Translations under genes and position numbers: made by a program
In this document: piece by piece, positions 9,912 through 19,866 of the stretch
Numbering within the stretch: the first letter of the stretch is position 1
Layout of the letters: every line of letters begins with the position of its first letter
Assembly: GCF_029952525.1 (NCBI RefSeq)
Contig: NZ_JASAOF010000003.1
Span: forward strand, 248,001 to 312,000
Reading direction: 5' to 3'
Source of the DNA: Saccharopolyspora ipomoeae
Lineage (GTDB): Bacteria; Actinomycetota; Actinomycetes; Mycobacteriales; Pseudonocardiaceae
DNA length: 64,000 bases
The notes under the pieces: generated by a model
Seen by the model: the letters and a program-made list of their open reading frames with translations, nothing else
Told to the model about the DNA's origin: nothing
The model's database searches: none

Positions 9912-10703
9912 TCATCTCGCGACGGCGAACAGCAGCAGGGCGGGCAGGAAGTTGTTGGTGGCGTGGGCGACCATGCTCGCCGAGACCCGTCCGGTGATCA
10001 TCCGGGCCATGCCGATGGCCAGGCCTCCCACGAACAGCACCGGCGTGCGCCAGACCTCCTGGTGGATCAGCGCGAAGATCACCGAGGTCAGGACGAGGAT
10101 CACCACGCGCGGGATCCGGTAGTGCTCCAGCGCTCCCCACAGGGCGCCGCGCATCAGCAGCTCCTCGGTCAGCGGGGCGCCGAGGAACGCGAACAGGGCG
10201 AACAGGAACAGCCAGACCGTCCGGTCGCCCTGCATGAGCCGGGCCAGGTCCGTCTCCGGTGGCGGGCCGGAGACCGCGATGATCACCAACGTCACCGTCC
10301 ACGACCCGACCAGCGCGCAGAGCCCGCAGATCAGGCCGATCTTGAGGTCGCGGCGGCGCGGCAGGATGCCGAAGTCGGCGCGCAGGCCGTGCCCACGCCA
10401 CCAGGAGAAGACCGCCGGGACGAGTCCGAGCAGGACGTTCGGGGCGAACGCGAGCAGCAGCAGCGGACCGGTGTTGGGCGGCTGCGACGGGTCGAATCCG
10501 CCGTGGGGGTGGGGGCGCAGGGCGCCGAGGACGACCACGGCCAGGTAGTAGCCGCCGTAGCCGACGAAGAAGGCCGCGAAACCCCAGGCCAGCGAACCGC
10601 GTCTGGCCGCCTCCAGCTGCGCCTCCCAGAACGGGGGGTGCGCGTCGACGGCGTCGTCCACCCGGCGCATCGGCTGAAGGTAAGGATCCCGCTTCTCCCC
10701 CAC
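9912..10703 (-). CDS. CPBP family intramembrane metalloprotease (copy 2)
   Basis: This is a second CPBP/Abi-family membrane protease, a paralogue of the gene at 8984-9733 (both share GARM-ITGR-SASxxAHxxNNFLPAL near the C-terminus). Motifs counted from the GTG at 10703 are EELLMRGALW (E180, E181, R185), H214 in IHQEVWRT, and H247/N251. The frame runs upstream to a TTG at 10727, but GGGGAG six bases before the GTG at 10703 marks a better start (263 residues). A soluble N-terminal segment of about 40 residues precedes the first membrane helix. The pair probably arose by tandem duplication. Confidence 0.85.
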   Translation of the reverse strand: MGEKRDPYLQPMRRVDDAVDAHPPFWEAQLEAARRGSLAWGFAAFFVGYGGYYLAVVVLGALRPHPHGGFDPSQPPNTGPLLLLAFAPNVLLGLVPAVFSWWRGHGLRADFGILPRRRDLKIGLICGLCALVGSWTVTLVIIAVSGPPPETDLARLMQGDRTVWLFLFALFAFLGAPLTEELLMRGALWGALEHYRIPRVVILVLTSVIFALIHQEVWRTPVLFVGGLAIGMARMITGRVSASMVAHATNNFLPALLLFAVAR

Positions 10704-10756
10704 AAGACGCTCCCCTCGACCCTTCAACCCTAAGGGGTCGCACAGGCCGACGCCGC

Positions 10757-10798
10757 TTTCACCGACGAGCGGTGAAAACGATTGCGAGAGCCGTTTTC
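10757..10798 (-). terminator. Overlapping hairpins after the amidohydrolase gene
   Basis: Two mutually overlapping stems lie here: TTTCACCG/CGGTGAAA (10757-10764 with 10770-10777) and GAAAACG/CGTTTTC (10774-10780 with 10792-10798). They start about 16 bp past the amidohydrolase stop on the minus strand and precede the second CPBP gene's upstream end. The likely role is termination; the overlap of the two stems would allow alternative folding. Confidence 0.5.
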
Positions 10799-10813
10799 AG
10801 CCTGTTCGAAGGG

Positions 10814-11884
10814 CTAGAAGACCCTGCCACCCAGCAGGATCCGCTCGGGGGCTCGCAGGACGTCGAGGTCCTTGCGGGGGTCGGCCTGGTAGCAGACCAG
10901 GTCGGCGACGGCGCCGTGCTCGACGCTCGACCAGCCCAGCCACTCGCGCGCGCCCCAGGAGGCGGCGGCCAGCGCCTGCTCGACCGACATGCCCACCCGG
11001 TGCAGCGCGGCGACCTCGTCGGCCAGCACACCGTGCGGGACGCCGCCGCCCGCGTCGGTGCCCGCGTAGACCGGGATGCCCGCCTCGATGGCCTTGCCGA
11101 CCGTGCGGTCGGCGCGCTCGTAGAGGTCGGTCATGTGGGTGGCGTAGTCCGGGTACTTCGTCGCGGCGGCCGCGAAGCCCGGGAAGTTCTCCACGTTGAC
11201 CAGGGTCGGGACCAGCGCGGTGCCGCGGGCGGCCATCAGTTCGACGGTCTCGTCGGTCAGGCCGGTGCCGTGCTCGATGCAGTCGATGCCCGCGTTGATC
11301 AGGCCCGGCAGCGCGTCCTCGCCGAACACGTGGGCGGTGACGCGGGCGCCGAGCCGGTGCGCGGTGTCGATGGCCTCGGCCAGCACCTCGTCGCTCCACA
11401 GCGGCGCGAGGTCCCCCACCGAGCGGTCGATCCAGTCTCCGACGAGCTTGATCCAGCCGTCGCCGTAGGCCGCCTGCTCGGCGACCGCGGCGGGCAGGTC
11501 CTGCTCGTCGTCGAGGTCGTCGGACAGCTTCGGGATGTAGCGCTTGGGCCGGGCCAGGTGCTTGCCCGCGCGGATGATGCGCGGCAGGTCGTCGCGCTGC
11601 TGCAGCGGCCGGGTGTCGATCGGCGCGCCGCAGTCGCGGATGAGCAGGGTGCCGGCGTCGCGGTCGGTCTCGGCCTGGGTGACGGCCTCGTCGAGCTCGA
11701 CCGGGCCCTGCGTGCCGATGCCGACGTGGCAGTGCGCGTCGACCAGGCCGGGCAGCACGTAGCCGCCGTCGAAGACGGTCTCAGCTCCGGCGACCGGCTC
11801 CAGGGAGATCCGGCCGTCGGCGATCCAGAGGTCCCGCTGCGCGCCGTCGGGCAGCACGGTGGCGCGCAGGTGCAGCGCCGTCAC
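10814..11884 (-). CDS. Metal-dependent amidohydrolase (imidazolonepropionase-like)
   Basis: This cytoplasmic TIM-barrel amidohydrolase of 356 residues resembles imidazolonepropionase/prolidase-type members. Metal-site residues are visible: H51 and H53 in DAHCHVG, K146 in GWIKLVGDW (the position of a carboxylated lysine in binuclear members), H185 in AHVFGED, H205 in IEHGTG and D277 in GTDAGGG. The GTG start overlaps the ffh stop by four bases (GTGA). In mycobacteria a homologous amidohydrolase also follows ffh, so the pairing is old. The substrate cannot be read from sequence. Hairpins at 10757-10798 follow the stop. Confidence 0.88.
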   Translation of the reverse strand: MTALHLRATVLPDGAQRDLWIADGRISLEPVAGAETVFDGGYVLPGLVDAHCHVGIGTQGPVELDEAVTQAETDRDAGTLLIRDCGAPIDTRPLQQRDDLPRIIRAGKHLARPKRYIPKLSDDLDDEQDLPAAVAEQAAYGDGWIKLVGDWIDRSVGDLAPLWSDEVLAEAIDTAHRLGARVTAHVFGEDALPGLINAGIDCIEHGTGLTDETVELMAARGTALVPTLVNVENFPGFAAAATKYPDYATHMTDLYERADRTVGKAIEAGIPVYAGTDAGGGVPHGVLADEVAALHRVGMSVEQALAAASWGAREWLGWSSVEHGAVADLVCYQADPRKDLDVLRAPERILLGGRVF

Positions 11885-13437
11885 TGGTCCTTCTTGCCGA
11901 AGTTGAGCTTGGACGGGTCGAAGCCGGGCGGCAGCTGGTTCGCCGTCGGGTCCAGTTTGGACAGGTCCGGGCCCGCGCCCATGCCGGGCATGCCGCCCGG
12001 GGGCAGGCCGGGGAAGCCGCCGGGCATGCCCTTCATGCCCTTCGGCGGGGTCGGGCCGCCCTTGCCCTTCTTCCCCTTCTTCCCCTTCTTGCCCTTGCGG
12101 TTCTTGGAACCGCCGCCTCCGCCGCCGAAGCCGCCGAACTGGCCGGCCATCCGCTGCATCATCTTGCGGGCCTCGAAGAACCGGTTGACCAGGTCGTTGA
12201 TGTCGCCGACGGTCACACCCGAACCGCGCGCGATGCGCTGGCGGCGGGAAGCGTTGATGATCTTCGGGTCGGCGCGCTCGGCGGGGGTCATGCCGCGGAT
12301 GATCGCCTGGATGCGGTCGAGCTGCTTCTCGTCGAAGTTGGCCAGCTGGTCCTTCATCTGGCCCGCGCCCGGCAGCATGCCCAGCAGGTTCTGCAGCGGA
12401 CCCATCCGCCGCACCGCCTGCATCTGCTCCAGGAAGTCCTCCAGGGTCAGCTGGCCGGTGCCCAGCTTCTCCGCGGCCTTCTCGGCCTGCTCCTGGTCGA
12501 AGGCCTGCTCGGCCTGCTCGATCAGGGTCAGCACGTCGCCCATGCCCAGGATCCGGTTCGCCATCCGGTCCGGGTGGAAGACGTCGAAGTCCTCCAGCTT
12601 CTCGCCGCTGGAGGCGAACATGATCGGCTGGCCGGTGACCTCGCGGACCGACAGCGCGGCACCACCGCGGGCGTCGCCGTCGAGCTTGGTCAGCACCACG
12701 CCGGAGAAGCCGACGCCGTCGCGGAAGGCCTCGGCGGTGGTCACCGCGTCCTGACCGATCATCGCGTCCAGGACGAACAGGATCTCGTCCGGCGAGACCG
12801 CGTCCCGGATGTCGGCGGCCTGCTTCATCATCTCCTCGTCGACGCCCAGCCGGCCGGCGGTGTCGACGATGACGATGTCGTGCTGCGCGCGCTTGGCCTC
12901 GTCGATGCTGTCGCGGGAGACCTGCACCGGGTCGCCGACGCCGTTGCCCGGCTCGGGCGCGAACACCGGGACCCCGGCGCGCTCACCGACGACCTGCAGC
13001 TGGTTGACGGCGTTGGGGCGCTGCAGGTCGCAGGCCACCAGCATCGGCGTGTGCCCCTGGCCGGAGAGCCACTTGGCGAGCTTGCCCGCCAGCGTCGTCT
13101 TACCGGCACCCTGCAGACCCGCGAGCATGATCACCGTCGGCGGGTTCTTGGCCAGCTCGATCCGCCGGGTCTCCCCGCCGAGGACGGTGACCAGTTCCTC
13201 GTTGACGATCTTGACGACCTGCTGGGCCGGGTTCAGCGCCTGCGAGACCTCGGCACCCTTGGCCCGCTCCTTGACACCCTTGATGAACCCGCGCACGACG
13301 GGGAGCGCCACGTCCGCTTCGAGCAGGGCGATGCGGATCTCCCGCGCGGTGGCGTCGATGTCGGCTTCGGACAGCCGCCCCTTGCCGCGCAGGTTCGTCA
13401 GGACCGAGGTGAGCCGGTCGGAGAGAGTGTCGAACAC
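11881..13437 (-). CDS. ffh: Signal recognition particle protein Ffh
   Basis: Ffh is the GTPase and signal-sequence-binding subunit of the signal recognition particle; with 4.5S RNA it targets nascent membrane proteins to FtsY. The 518-residue protein has the N domain, the G domain with LQGAGKTTLAGKLAKWL near residue 105, DTAGRL and LTKLDGDARGG, and the C-terminal Met-rich M domain (MRRMGPLQNLLGMLPG, MTPAERADP, RIARGSG). It ends in an extended Gly/Lys/Met/Pro tail (GGGGG, then KGKKGKKGKKG). The receptor gene ftsY lies about 6 kb upstream on the same strand. A 41-bp palindrome separates ffh from the helicase upstream. Confidence 0.97.
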   Translation of the reverse strand: MFDTLSDRLTSVLTNLRGKGRLSEADIDATAREIRIALLEADVALPVVRGFIKGVKERAKGAEVSQALNPAQQVVKIVNEELVTVLGGETRRIELAKNPPTVIMLAGLQGAGKTTLAGKLAKWLSGQGHTPMLVACDLQRPNAVNQLQVVGERAGVPVFAPEPGNGVGDPVQVSRDSIDEAKRAQHDIVIVDTAGRLGVDEEMMKQAADIRDAVSPDEILFVLDAMIGQDAVTTAEAFRDGVGFSGVVLTKLDGDARGGAALSVREVTGQPIMFASSGEKLEDFDVFHPDRMANRILGMGDVLTLIEQAEQAFDQEQAEKAAEKLGTGQLTLEDFLEQMQAVRRMGPLQNLLGMLPGAGQMKDQLANFDEKQLDRIQAIIRGMTPAERADPKIINASRRQRIARGSGVTVGDINDLVNRFFEARKMMQRMAGQFGGFGGGGGGSKNRKGKKGKKGKKGKGGPTPPKGMKGMPGGFPGLPPGGMPGMGAGPDLSKLDPTANQLPPGFDPSKLNFGKKDQ

Positions 13438-13487
13438 GGGTTCACGGGCTCCAGAGTCGAGAGGATGTACCTGGGTACCTGTGCGAG

Positions 13488-13528
13488 GGTAGCCGGTCCG
13501 CGCCAGGACCTGGCGCGGACCGGCTACC
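13488..13528 (-). terminator. 41-bp near-perfect palindrome between the DEAD-box helicase and ffh
   Basis: A 20-bp arm (13488-13507, starting GGTAGCCGGTCCGCGC) is followed by one base and the exact reverse complement (13509-13528). It lies 33 bp past the helicase stop and 50 bp before the ffh start on the minus strand. It is most simply a terminator for the helicase transcript. The nearly loopless form is unusual, because a cruciform would also be possible. Confidence 0.65.
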
Positions 13529-13561
13529 TCAGCAGGCCCCGATCAATTCAGAAGCGGTGCT

Positions 13562-15304
13562 TCACGCCCCGGTGTGCCGCATTTCGCGCTTGGGACCGCG
13601 GTGCTGCTGCGGGGAGCGCTGACCACCGGTGCCCTGGCCCTTGCGGTGCGGGCGCGGCTTGTCGCCGCGGTCCCGGTTCCCGGCGGGGCGGCGCGGGCGG
13701 CGGGAGATGATCTCGCCGTCGGCGCGGGTGATCTTCAGGCCGCGACCGGCGACCTGCGTGGTGCGCAGCTTGCTGAGCAGCTCCTCGGGCAGGTCCGCGG
13801 GCAGCTCGATGAGCGTGTGCTCGTTGCGGATGTCGATGTGCCCGATGTTCTTGCTGGGCACCCCGCCCTCGTTGGCCAGCGCGCCGACCAGCGCGCGCGG
13901 CGTGACCCGGTTCCGGCGGCCGACCTCGACCCGGTAGGTCTCGGTGTCGGCGCTGCTGGTGTGGAACATCGGGCCGTCCCGGCGCGCGGGCTCCGGCTCG
14001 GGCTCCAGCAGCAGCGGGCGGTCGCCCTGGGCCATCGCGGCCAGCGCGGCGGCGATCTCCGCGGCGGGCACGTCGTGGGTGCGCTCGTACTCGGCGACCA
14101 GCTCCTGGAAGACCTCCAGGCCGCCCTTGGCCAGCGTGTCGGTGATGCTCTGCGCGAACTTGGCGAGCCTGCGGTCGTTGACCGCGTCGATGCTCGGCAG
14201 CTCCATCTGCGGAATCTGCTGGCGGGTGGCCCGCTCGATGGCGCGCAGCAGGTGGCGCTCGCGCGGGGAGACGAACAGGATCGCCTCGCCGCTGCGACCG
14301 GCACGACCGGTGCGGCCCACGCGGTGCACGTAGGACTCGGTGTCGTGCGGGATGTCGTAGTTGAGCACGTGCGAGATGCGCTCGACGTCGAGACCGCGGG
14401 CGGCGACGTCGGTGGCCACCAGGATGTCGATCTTGCCGTCGCGGAGGTGCCCGATGGTGCGCTCGCGCTGGGCCTGGGCGATGTCGCCGTTGATGGCCGA
14501 GGCGCTGAACCCGCGCGCCTGCAGCTTCTCCGCGAGCTCCTCGGTGAGCTGCTTGGTGCGCACGAACACGATCATCGCGTCGAAGTCCTCGACCTCGAGG
14601 ATGCGGGTCATCGCGTCCAGCTTGTTGGACGCGCGCACCGGCACGTGCCGCTGGTTGATGTTGGTTGCCGTGGAGGTCTTGGTCTTGACCGAGATCTCCG
14701 CCGGGTTGTTCAGGTAGTTCTGCGTGATCTTGCGGATGCCCTGCGGCATGGTCGCCGAGAACAGCGCGACCTGGCGCTGGGAGGGCACCGACTGCAGGAT
14801 CTTCTCGACGTCCTCGATGAAGCCCATGCGCAGCATCTCGTCGGCCTCGTCGAGCACCAGGTTCTTCAGCCCGGTCAGGTCCAGCGAACCCTTCTCCAGG
14901 TGGTCGATCAGGCGGCCCGGGGTGCCGACGACGACCTGCGCGCCGCGGCGCAGACCGGCCAGCTGCGGGCCGTAGCCGGTGCCGCCGTAGATCGGCAGCA
15001 CGTGGAAGCCGGGCAGGTGCGAGGCGTAGCGCTGGAAGGCCTCGGAGACCTGGATCGCCAGCTCGCGCGTGGGCGCCAGCACCAGGGCCTGCGGCTTGGT
15101 GGCGTTGAGGTCCATCTTGGACAGGATCGGCAGCGCGAACGCGGCGGTCTTGCCGGTTCCGGTCTGCGCCAGGCCCAGCACGTCGCGGCCTTCCAGCAGC
15201 AGCGGGATCGTCTGCTCCTGGATCGGCGACGGGGCCTCGTACCCGATCTCGGCCAGCGTCTTCTGGACGCGCTCGTCGAGGTCGAGTTCAGCGAAAGTAG
15301 GCAT
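13562..15304 (-). CDS. DEAD-box ATP-dependent RNA helicase (DeaD/CsdA type)
   Basis: This RNA helicase has both RecA-like domains: Q-motif with TPSIQEQ-like SPIQEQTIPLLL, motif I AQTGTGKTAAFALP, DEAD-type motif II VLDEADEML, SAT (LFSATMP), motif VI YVHRVGRTGRAGRSG. It also has the C-terminal DbpA/CsdA-like RNA-binding domain (YRVEVGRRNRVTPRALVGAL to GRGLKI) and a basic Arg/Gly/His-rich tail. It probably acts in ribosome assembly, cold adaptation and mRNA turnover. The start is placed at the ATG at 15304 (MPTFAELDLDERV, 580 residues); the frame is open to 15370 without homology. It ends before the palindrome at 13488-13528. Confidence 0.94.
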   Translation of the reverse strand: MPTFAELDLDERVQKTLAEIGYEAPSPIQEQTIPLLLEGRDVLGLAQTGTGKTAAFALPILSKMDLNATKPQALVLAPTRELAIQVSEAFQRYASHLPGFHVLPIYGGTGYGPQLAGLRRGAQVVVGTPGRLIDHLEKGSLDLTGLKNLVLDEADEMLRMGFIEDVEKILQSVPSQRQVALFSATMPQGIRKITQNYLNNPAEISVKTKTSTATNINQRHVPVRASNKLDAMTRILEVEDFDAMIVFVRTKQLTEELAEKLQARGFSASAINGDIAQAQRERTIGHLRDGKIDILVATDVAARGLDVERISHVLNYDIPHDTESYVHRVGRTGRAGRSGEAILFVSPRERHLLRAIERATRQQIPQMELPSIDAVNDRRLAKFAQSITDTLAKGGLEVFQELVAEYERTHDVPAAEIAAALAAMAQGDRPLLLEPEPEPARRDGPMFHTSSADTETYRVEVGRRNRVTPRALVGALANEGGVPSKNIGHIDIRNEHTLIELPADLPEELLSKLRTTQVAGRGLKITRADGEIISRRPRRPAGNRDRGDKPRPHRKGQGTGGQRSPQQHRGPKREMRHTGA

Positions 15305-15603
15305 GCGGAACGCAGGTCTCCCTAGGTGGGTCGGCGGGGGGCTGATCGCGGAAAGAGGTCCGGCGCCCACCCCGCGCGTGCTGACGGGGCGTTGCGTCCA
15401 CTCGGCGGCGTGCGGCGAACCTGTGTCGACTCCGCTTGCGCTTGACGAACCGCGCGCTCCACCCGACGCACACCCTGTTGCCAGTGACCCGCAGCTCGAA
15501 AAATCTCAGCCTGGTACCACGACATCCGGCCGTGGCACCGGACATCCAGGGTAGTCATCGCGATCAGTTGATGTCGGGGCGCCCCCGCCCAACGGGACGC
15601 AGG
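15305..15603. other. Helicase upstream region
   Basis: About 300 bp without a gene lie between the helicase start and the P-loop kinase stop (both minus strand). It contains an imperfect hairpin, GGTACCACG with CGTGGCACC, at about 15512-15536. DEAD-box helicase genes of this type often have long regulated 5' leaders, so this may be leader plus promoter. That is an inference; no box was assigned. Confidence 0.35.
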
Positions 15604-16185
15604 TCACGTCTCGACGTCCAACCGCAGGCCACCGGCCACCTGCGCGCGGGTGAACAGGTGCACCCGGCGCCACCCGGGCAGCGTCTCCCCGGCCAGCAGC
15701 CTGCGGTGCATCCGCTCGGCGCGCAGCACGTGCCGCCGGAACGAACCGGAGCGGATCAGCCTGCCCCGCGCGCGCTGCCCGTCCAGCGCCGAGCCGGCGT
15801 CGGCGTGCAGCCACACCAGCACGGTGCGCCGCCCGGTGAGGCGGGCGAACACCAGCAGCAGCATCCGGGTGCTGGCCCGGGTGGCGGGCTCGTGCGCCAC
15901 CACCGGACCCCGCGCGACCAGGCAGGACCAGGCGATCCGGGAGCGGTGCGCGAGGTGCACCAGCGGCCGGTAGTAGCGGTAGGCGACGCCGGGCGAGAGC
16001 GCCCGCAACCGGGCGCGGACCTGCTCGGAGTCCAGCCGGACGACGTCGGAGCTCGCGCGCAGCTTGGCCAGCACCGTGCTCTTGCCCGCACCGGGCACGC
16101 CCGCGAGCACGACCAGCGTGCGACGGCCCACCCGCACCGAGGGCGTGGGGTGGGCGGAAACCGGGGATGCGTCCGAAATGTCCAC
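15604..16185 (-). CDS. AAA/P-loop kinase-like protein
   Basis: This 193-residue P-loop NTPase of the zeta-toxin/adenylylsulfate-kinase-like superfamily has Walker A GVPGAGKST at 29-37, followed by LDSEQVRARLR, a typical acceptor-binding region with D and R. Further basic segments follow (RRHVLRAERMHRRL), with a final HLFTRAQV. No partner antitoxin-like ORF is adjacent. It sits alone between hairpins at 16247-16280 and the helicase leader, so it is probably its own transcription unit. Its position downstream of amtB-glnB is where glnD lies in mycobacteria, but it has no resemblance to GlnD. The substrate is unknown. Confidence 0.7.
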   Translation of the reverse strand: MDISDASPVSAHPTPSVRVGRRTLVVLAGVPGAGKSTVLAKLRASSDVVRLDSEQVRARLRALSPGVAYRYYRPLVHLAHRSRIAWSCLVARGPVVAHEPATRASTRMLLLVFARLTGRRTVLVWLHADAGSALDGQRARGRLIRSGSFRRHVLRAERMHRRLLAGETLPGWRRVHLFTRAQVAGGLRLDVET

Positions 16186-16545
16186 GACCGCTCCAGATTA
16201 CGCGGAACCGATCATGGACGGGCGAGATCGTGATCACGCACGAGAAGAGGCGGCCCGCTCCCCCAAGGGCGGGCCGCCTCATCGGAACTCCCGGTGCGTT
16301 ACGGGGTCCCGCACCCGGTCACCGCGTGGGAGGCACGTTCCCACCGCCTCCCACGCTCCCCCGCGATCGCGGAGCCCCCGGAAAGCCCGCCCGACCCCCA
16401 GTGCGGGCGCGTTCCCCGGCTCCTCCCTGATCACCGCGTCGCACTGAAGAGTCTGCCCGGACCAGCGGCGATGCGAGACCGTGACAATGCCCGAGTAGGG
16501 CTGCGTAGTTGTACGCATTCCGCCCCCGGGAACCTGCTGAGAACG
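16186..16545. other. Gene-free region with hairpins
   Basis: The region between the P-loop kinase start and the glnB terminator has no convincing reading frame. It contains two further inverted repeats: a 12-bp stem at 16247-16280 and GCGTGGGAGGC (16324-16334) with GCCTCCCACGC (16346-16356). Promoters for the kinase must lie here. A small RNA is possible but not shown. Confidence 0.4.
16247..16280. terminator. G+C-rich hairpin upstream of the P-loop kinase gene
   Basis: GAGGCGGCCCGC (16247-16258) pairs perfectly with GCGGGCCGCCTC (16269-16280) around a 10-base loop. No T-run follows on either strand. It is 61 bp upstream of the kinase start, so if it terminates anything it would be a transcript from the right or an antisense one. 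Confidence 0.45.
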
Positions 16546-16590
16546 CGCGAAGGGGCGCCTCCCGACTCGATCGGGAGGCGCCCCTTCGCG
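16546..16590 (-). terminator. Terminator of amtB-glnB
   Basis: A perfect 20-bp stem (16546-16565 with 16571-16590, containing AGGGGCGCCTCCCGA) has a five-base loop. It begins 15 bp past the glnB stop on the minus strand. It is very stable and its position fits the end of the amtB-glnB operon. Confidence 0.8.
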
Positions 16591-16605
16591 GACTGCTCCG
16601 CGAGA

Positions 16606-18281
<1,676 letters not shown>

Positions 18282-18351
18282 ATTGCCTCCCCGTGCGGAC
18301 CGAGTTGCGCCGCATCTTGGGAAATGGCTGTTTCAGGCGCACCGTTCTGGT

Positions 18352-18418
18352 GTTACGGGGGCGTGAAAAGGGGCCTGCCCGCGGTTACGCCGATGTTGAC
18401 GCGTCAATTCCGTGTTAC
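18352..18418 (-). promoter_or_regulatory. Candidate GlnR-type operator upstream of amtB
   Basis: Three GTTAC motifs (18352-18356, 18384-18388, 18414-18418) are spaced 32 and 30 bp. The first is followed after six bases by GTGAA and the second after six by GTTGA. The known actinobacterial GlnR half-site is GTnAC-n6-GnAAC, so the match is partial. They lie 71-137 bp upstream of amtB, a sensible place for nitrogen control. Confidence 0.35.
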
Positions 18419-19624
18419 GCGGCCGATCACGGACGGGACCTGGACCGGTCGCCCGACCGATAGTCCGCACGCCAACCAGCCCGCTGAGCAGGCCAGGATC
18501 AGCACCAGCGGCACCGTCCAGGCATCGGTGAGGTCGTGCAGCAGACCGATCAGCAGCGGACCCGCCGCGGCGATGAGATATCCCCCACCTTGTGCCATAC
18601 CGGACAAGGCGGTCGTGGTGTCGCTGTCCGGGGAGCGCAGGCCCAGCAGCGTCAGCGCCAGACCGAACGCCGCGCCCTGCGCGAGGCCCAGCACGACCAC
18701 CGCGGGCCAGGCCAGCGACGGCGGGCCCAGCAGGATGCCGCCGAAACCGGCCATGAGCATCAGCGCCAGCACCACGATGATGCCCCGCTGGTCGCGCAGC
18801 CTCCGGCACAGCACCGGGATCGACATCGACCCGATCGCCTGGATCGCCGCCTGCACGCCCAGCGCCAGCCCCGCCAGCTCCGGGCTCATGCCGCGGCTCT
18901 GCAGCATCGTGGGCAGCCAGCCGAACACCACGTAGGCCAGCGAGGACTGCAGGCCCATGAAGAAGGTGACCTGCCAGGCCAGCGAGCTGCGCCAGAGGAT
19001 GCCCGGGCTCACCGGCTTCGGGGCGGCGACGGCGCTGCCGCGCACCGCGACAAGGCTGATCACCAGGGCGACGAGCACCGGTACGGCCAGCAGGCCCAGC
19101 GGCGCCCGCCACGCCGAGCCCAGCGCCTCCCCGATCGGCACCACGGCGGCCGCGGCCATCGCGCCGCCCAGCGTCAGGCACATCGTGTAGACGGCGGTGA
19201 CCACCGGGACCGTGTGCGGGAAGTCGCGCTTGATCAGGCCGGGAACGGCGACGTTGGCGACCGCGATGCCCGCGCCGACGACGACCGTGCCCGCCAGCAG
19301 CGTCGCGACGCTGCCGAAGGCGCGCAGCGAGTTGCCGATCAGCAGCACCACCAGGCAGCCCAGCAGCACCCGCTCGTCGCCGAAGCGCTGCCGCAGCTTC
19401 GGCGCGATGAACGCGAACGCGCCCAGGCACACCACCGGCAGCGTGGTCAGGACACCGCTGAACGTGCCGGACACGCCCAGGTCGTGCTGGATGCGCTCCA
19501 GCAGCGGCGCCACCGCGGTGAACGGCGGCCGCAACGCCAGCGCCACCAGCACCACCACGATCACGGTCACGATCGCGGTGACCCGCTGGGTCCGCGGCGT
19601 TCCCCCCTGGACTCCCGTGTCCAC
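18404..19624 (-). CDS. MFS transporter, CynX/NimT type
   Basis: This 12-helix major facilitator of the cyanate permease-like CynX/NimT (2-nitroimidazole transporter) group shows LRPPFTAVAPLLERIQHDLG near the start, FIAPKLRQRFGDERVL (loop 2-3) and GQ-type LALGVQAAIQAIGSMSIPVLCRRL after the central loop. The long frame opens at 19690, but GTG at 19624, with GAAGGGA about nine bases upstream, gives 406 residues and fits the family. It is a single gene between ftsY and amtB, an insertion relative to mycobacteria. The substrate is unknown. Confidence 0.85.
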   Translation of the reverse strand: MDTGVQGGTPRTQRVTAIVTVIVVVLVALALRPPFTAVAPLLERIQHDLGVSGTFSGVLTTLPVVCLGAFAFIAPKLRQRFGDERVLLGCLVVLLIGNSLRAFGSVATLLAGTVVVGAGIAVANVAVPGLIKRDFPHTVPVVTAVYTMCLTLGGAMAAAAVVPIGEALGSAWRAPLGLLAVPVLVALVISLVAVRGSAVAAPKPVSPGILWRSSLAWQVTFFMGLQSSLAYVVFGWLPTMLQSRGMSPELAGLALGVQAAIQAIGSMSIPVLCRRLRDQRGIIVVLALMLMAGFGGILLGPPSLAWPAVVVLGLAQGAAFGLALTLLGLRSPDSDTTTALSGMAQGGGYLIAAAGPLLIGLLHDLTDAWTVPLVLILACSAGWLACGLSVGRPVQVPSVIGRVTRN

Positions 19625-19817
19625 GCAACATCCCTTCGATGAAAAGAGCTGGTCCGCGACGAGATCCGCTCCCGGCGGCGTCGCGGGCACAACTCAACTA
19701 CATGGAACGGCCGTACCACAAACTCTCCCGCAGTGAACCTCTGCACACCTGCCGCGGGAATACCCCCGAACAGCCCAAAACCCCCTCACCAGCCACGACG
19801 CGTCGTCCCCCGGGCAC

Positions 19818-19855
19818 GAGCGAGCCCCCGGCGACGGGTCGCCGGGGGCTCGCTC
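19818..19855 (-). terminator. Terminator after ftsY
   Basis: An 18-bp perfect stem, left arm 19818-19835 (GAGCGAGCCCCCGGCGAC) and right arm 19838-19855, has minimal loop. It begins 12 bp past the ftsY stop on the minus strand. Confidence 0.8.
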
Positions 19856-19866
19856 CGGAAGCGGGA

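Noticed and set aside
15604-16185. Toxin-antitoxin reading of the small P-loop kinase
   Set aside because: Walker A and size resemble zeta toxins, but there is no antitoxin-like ORF beside it, so only a kinase-like call is made.
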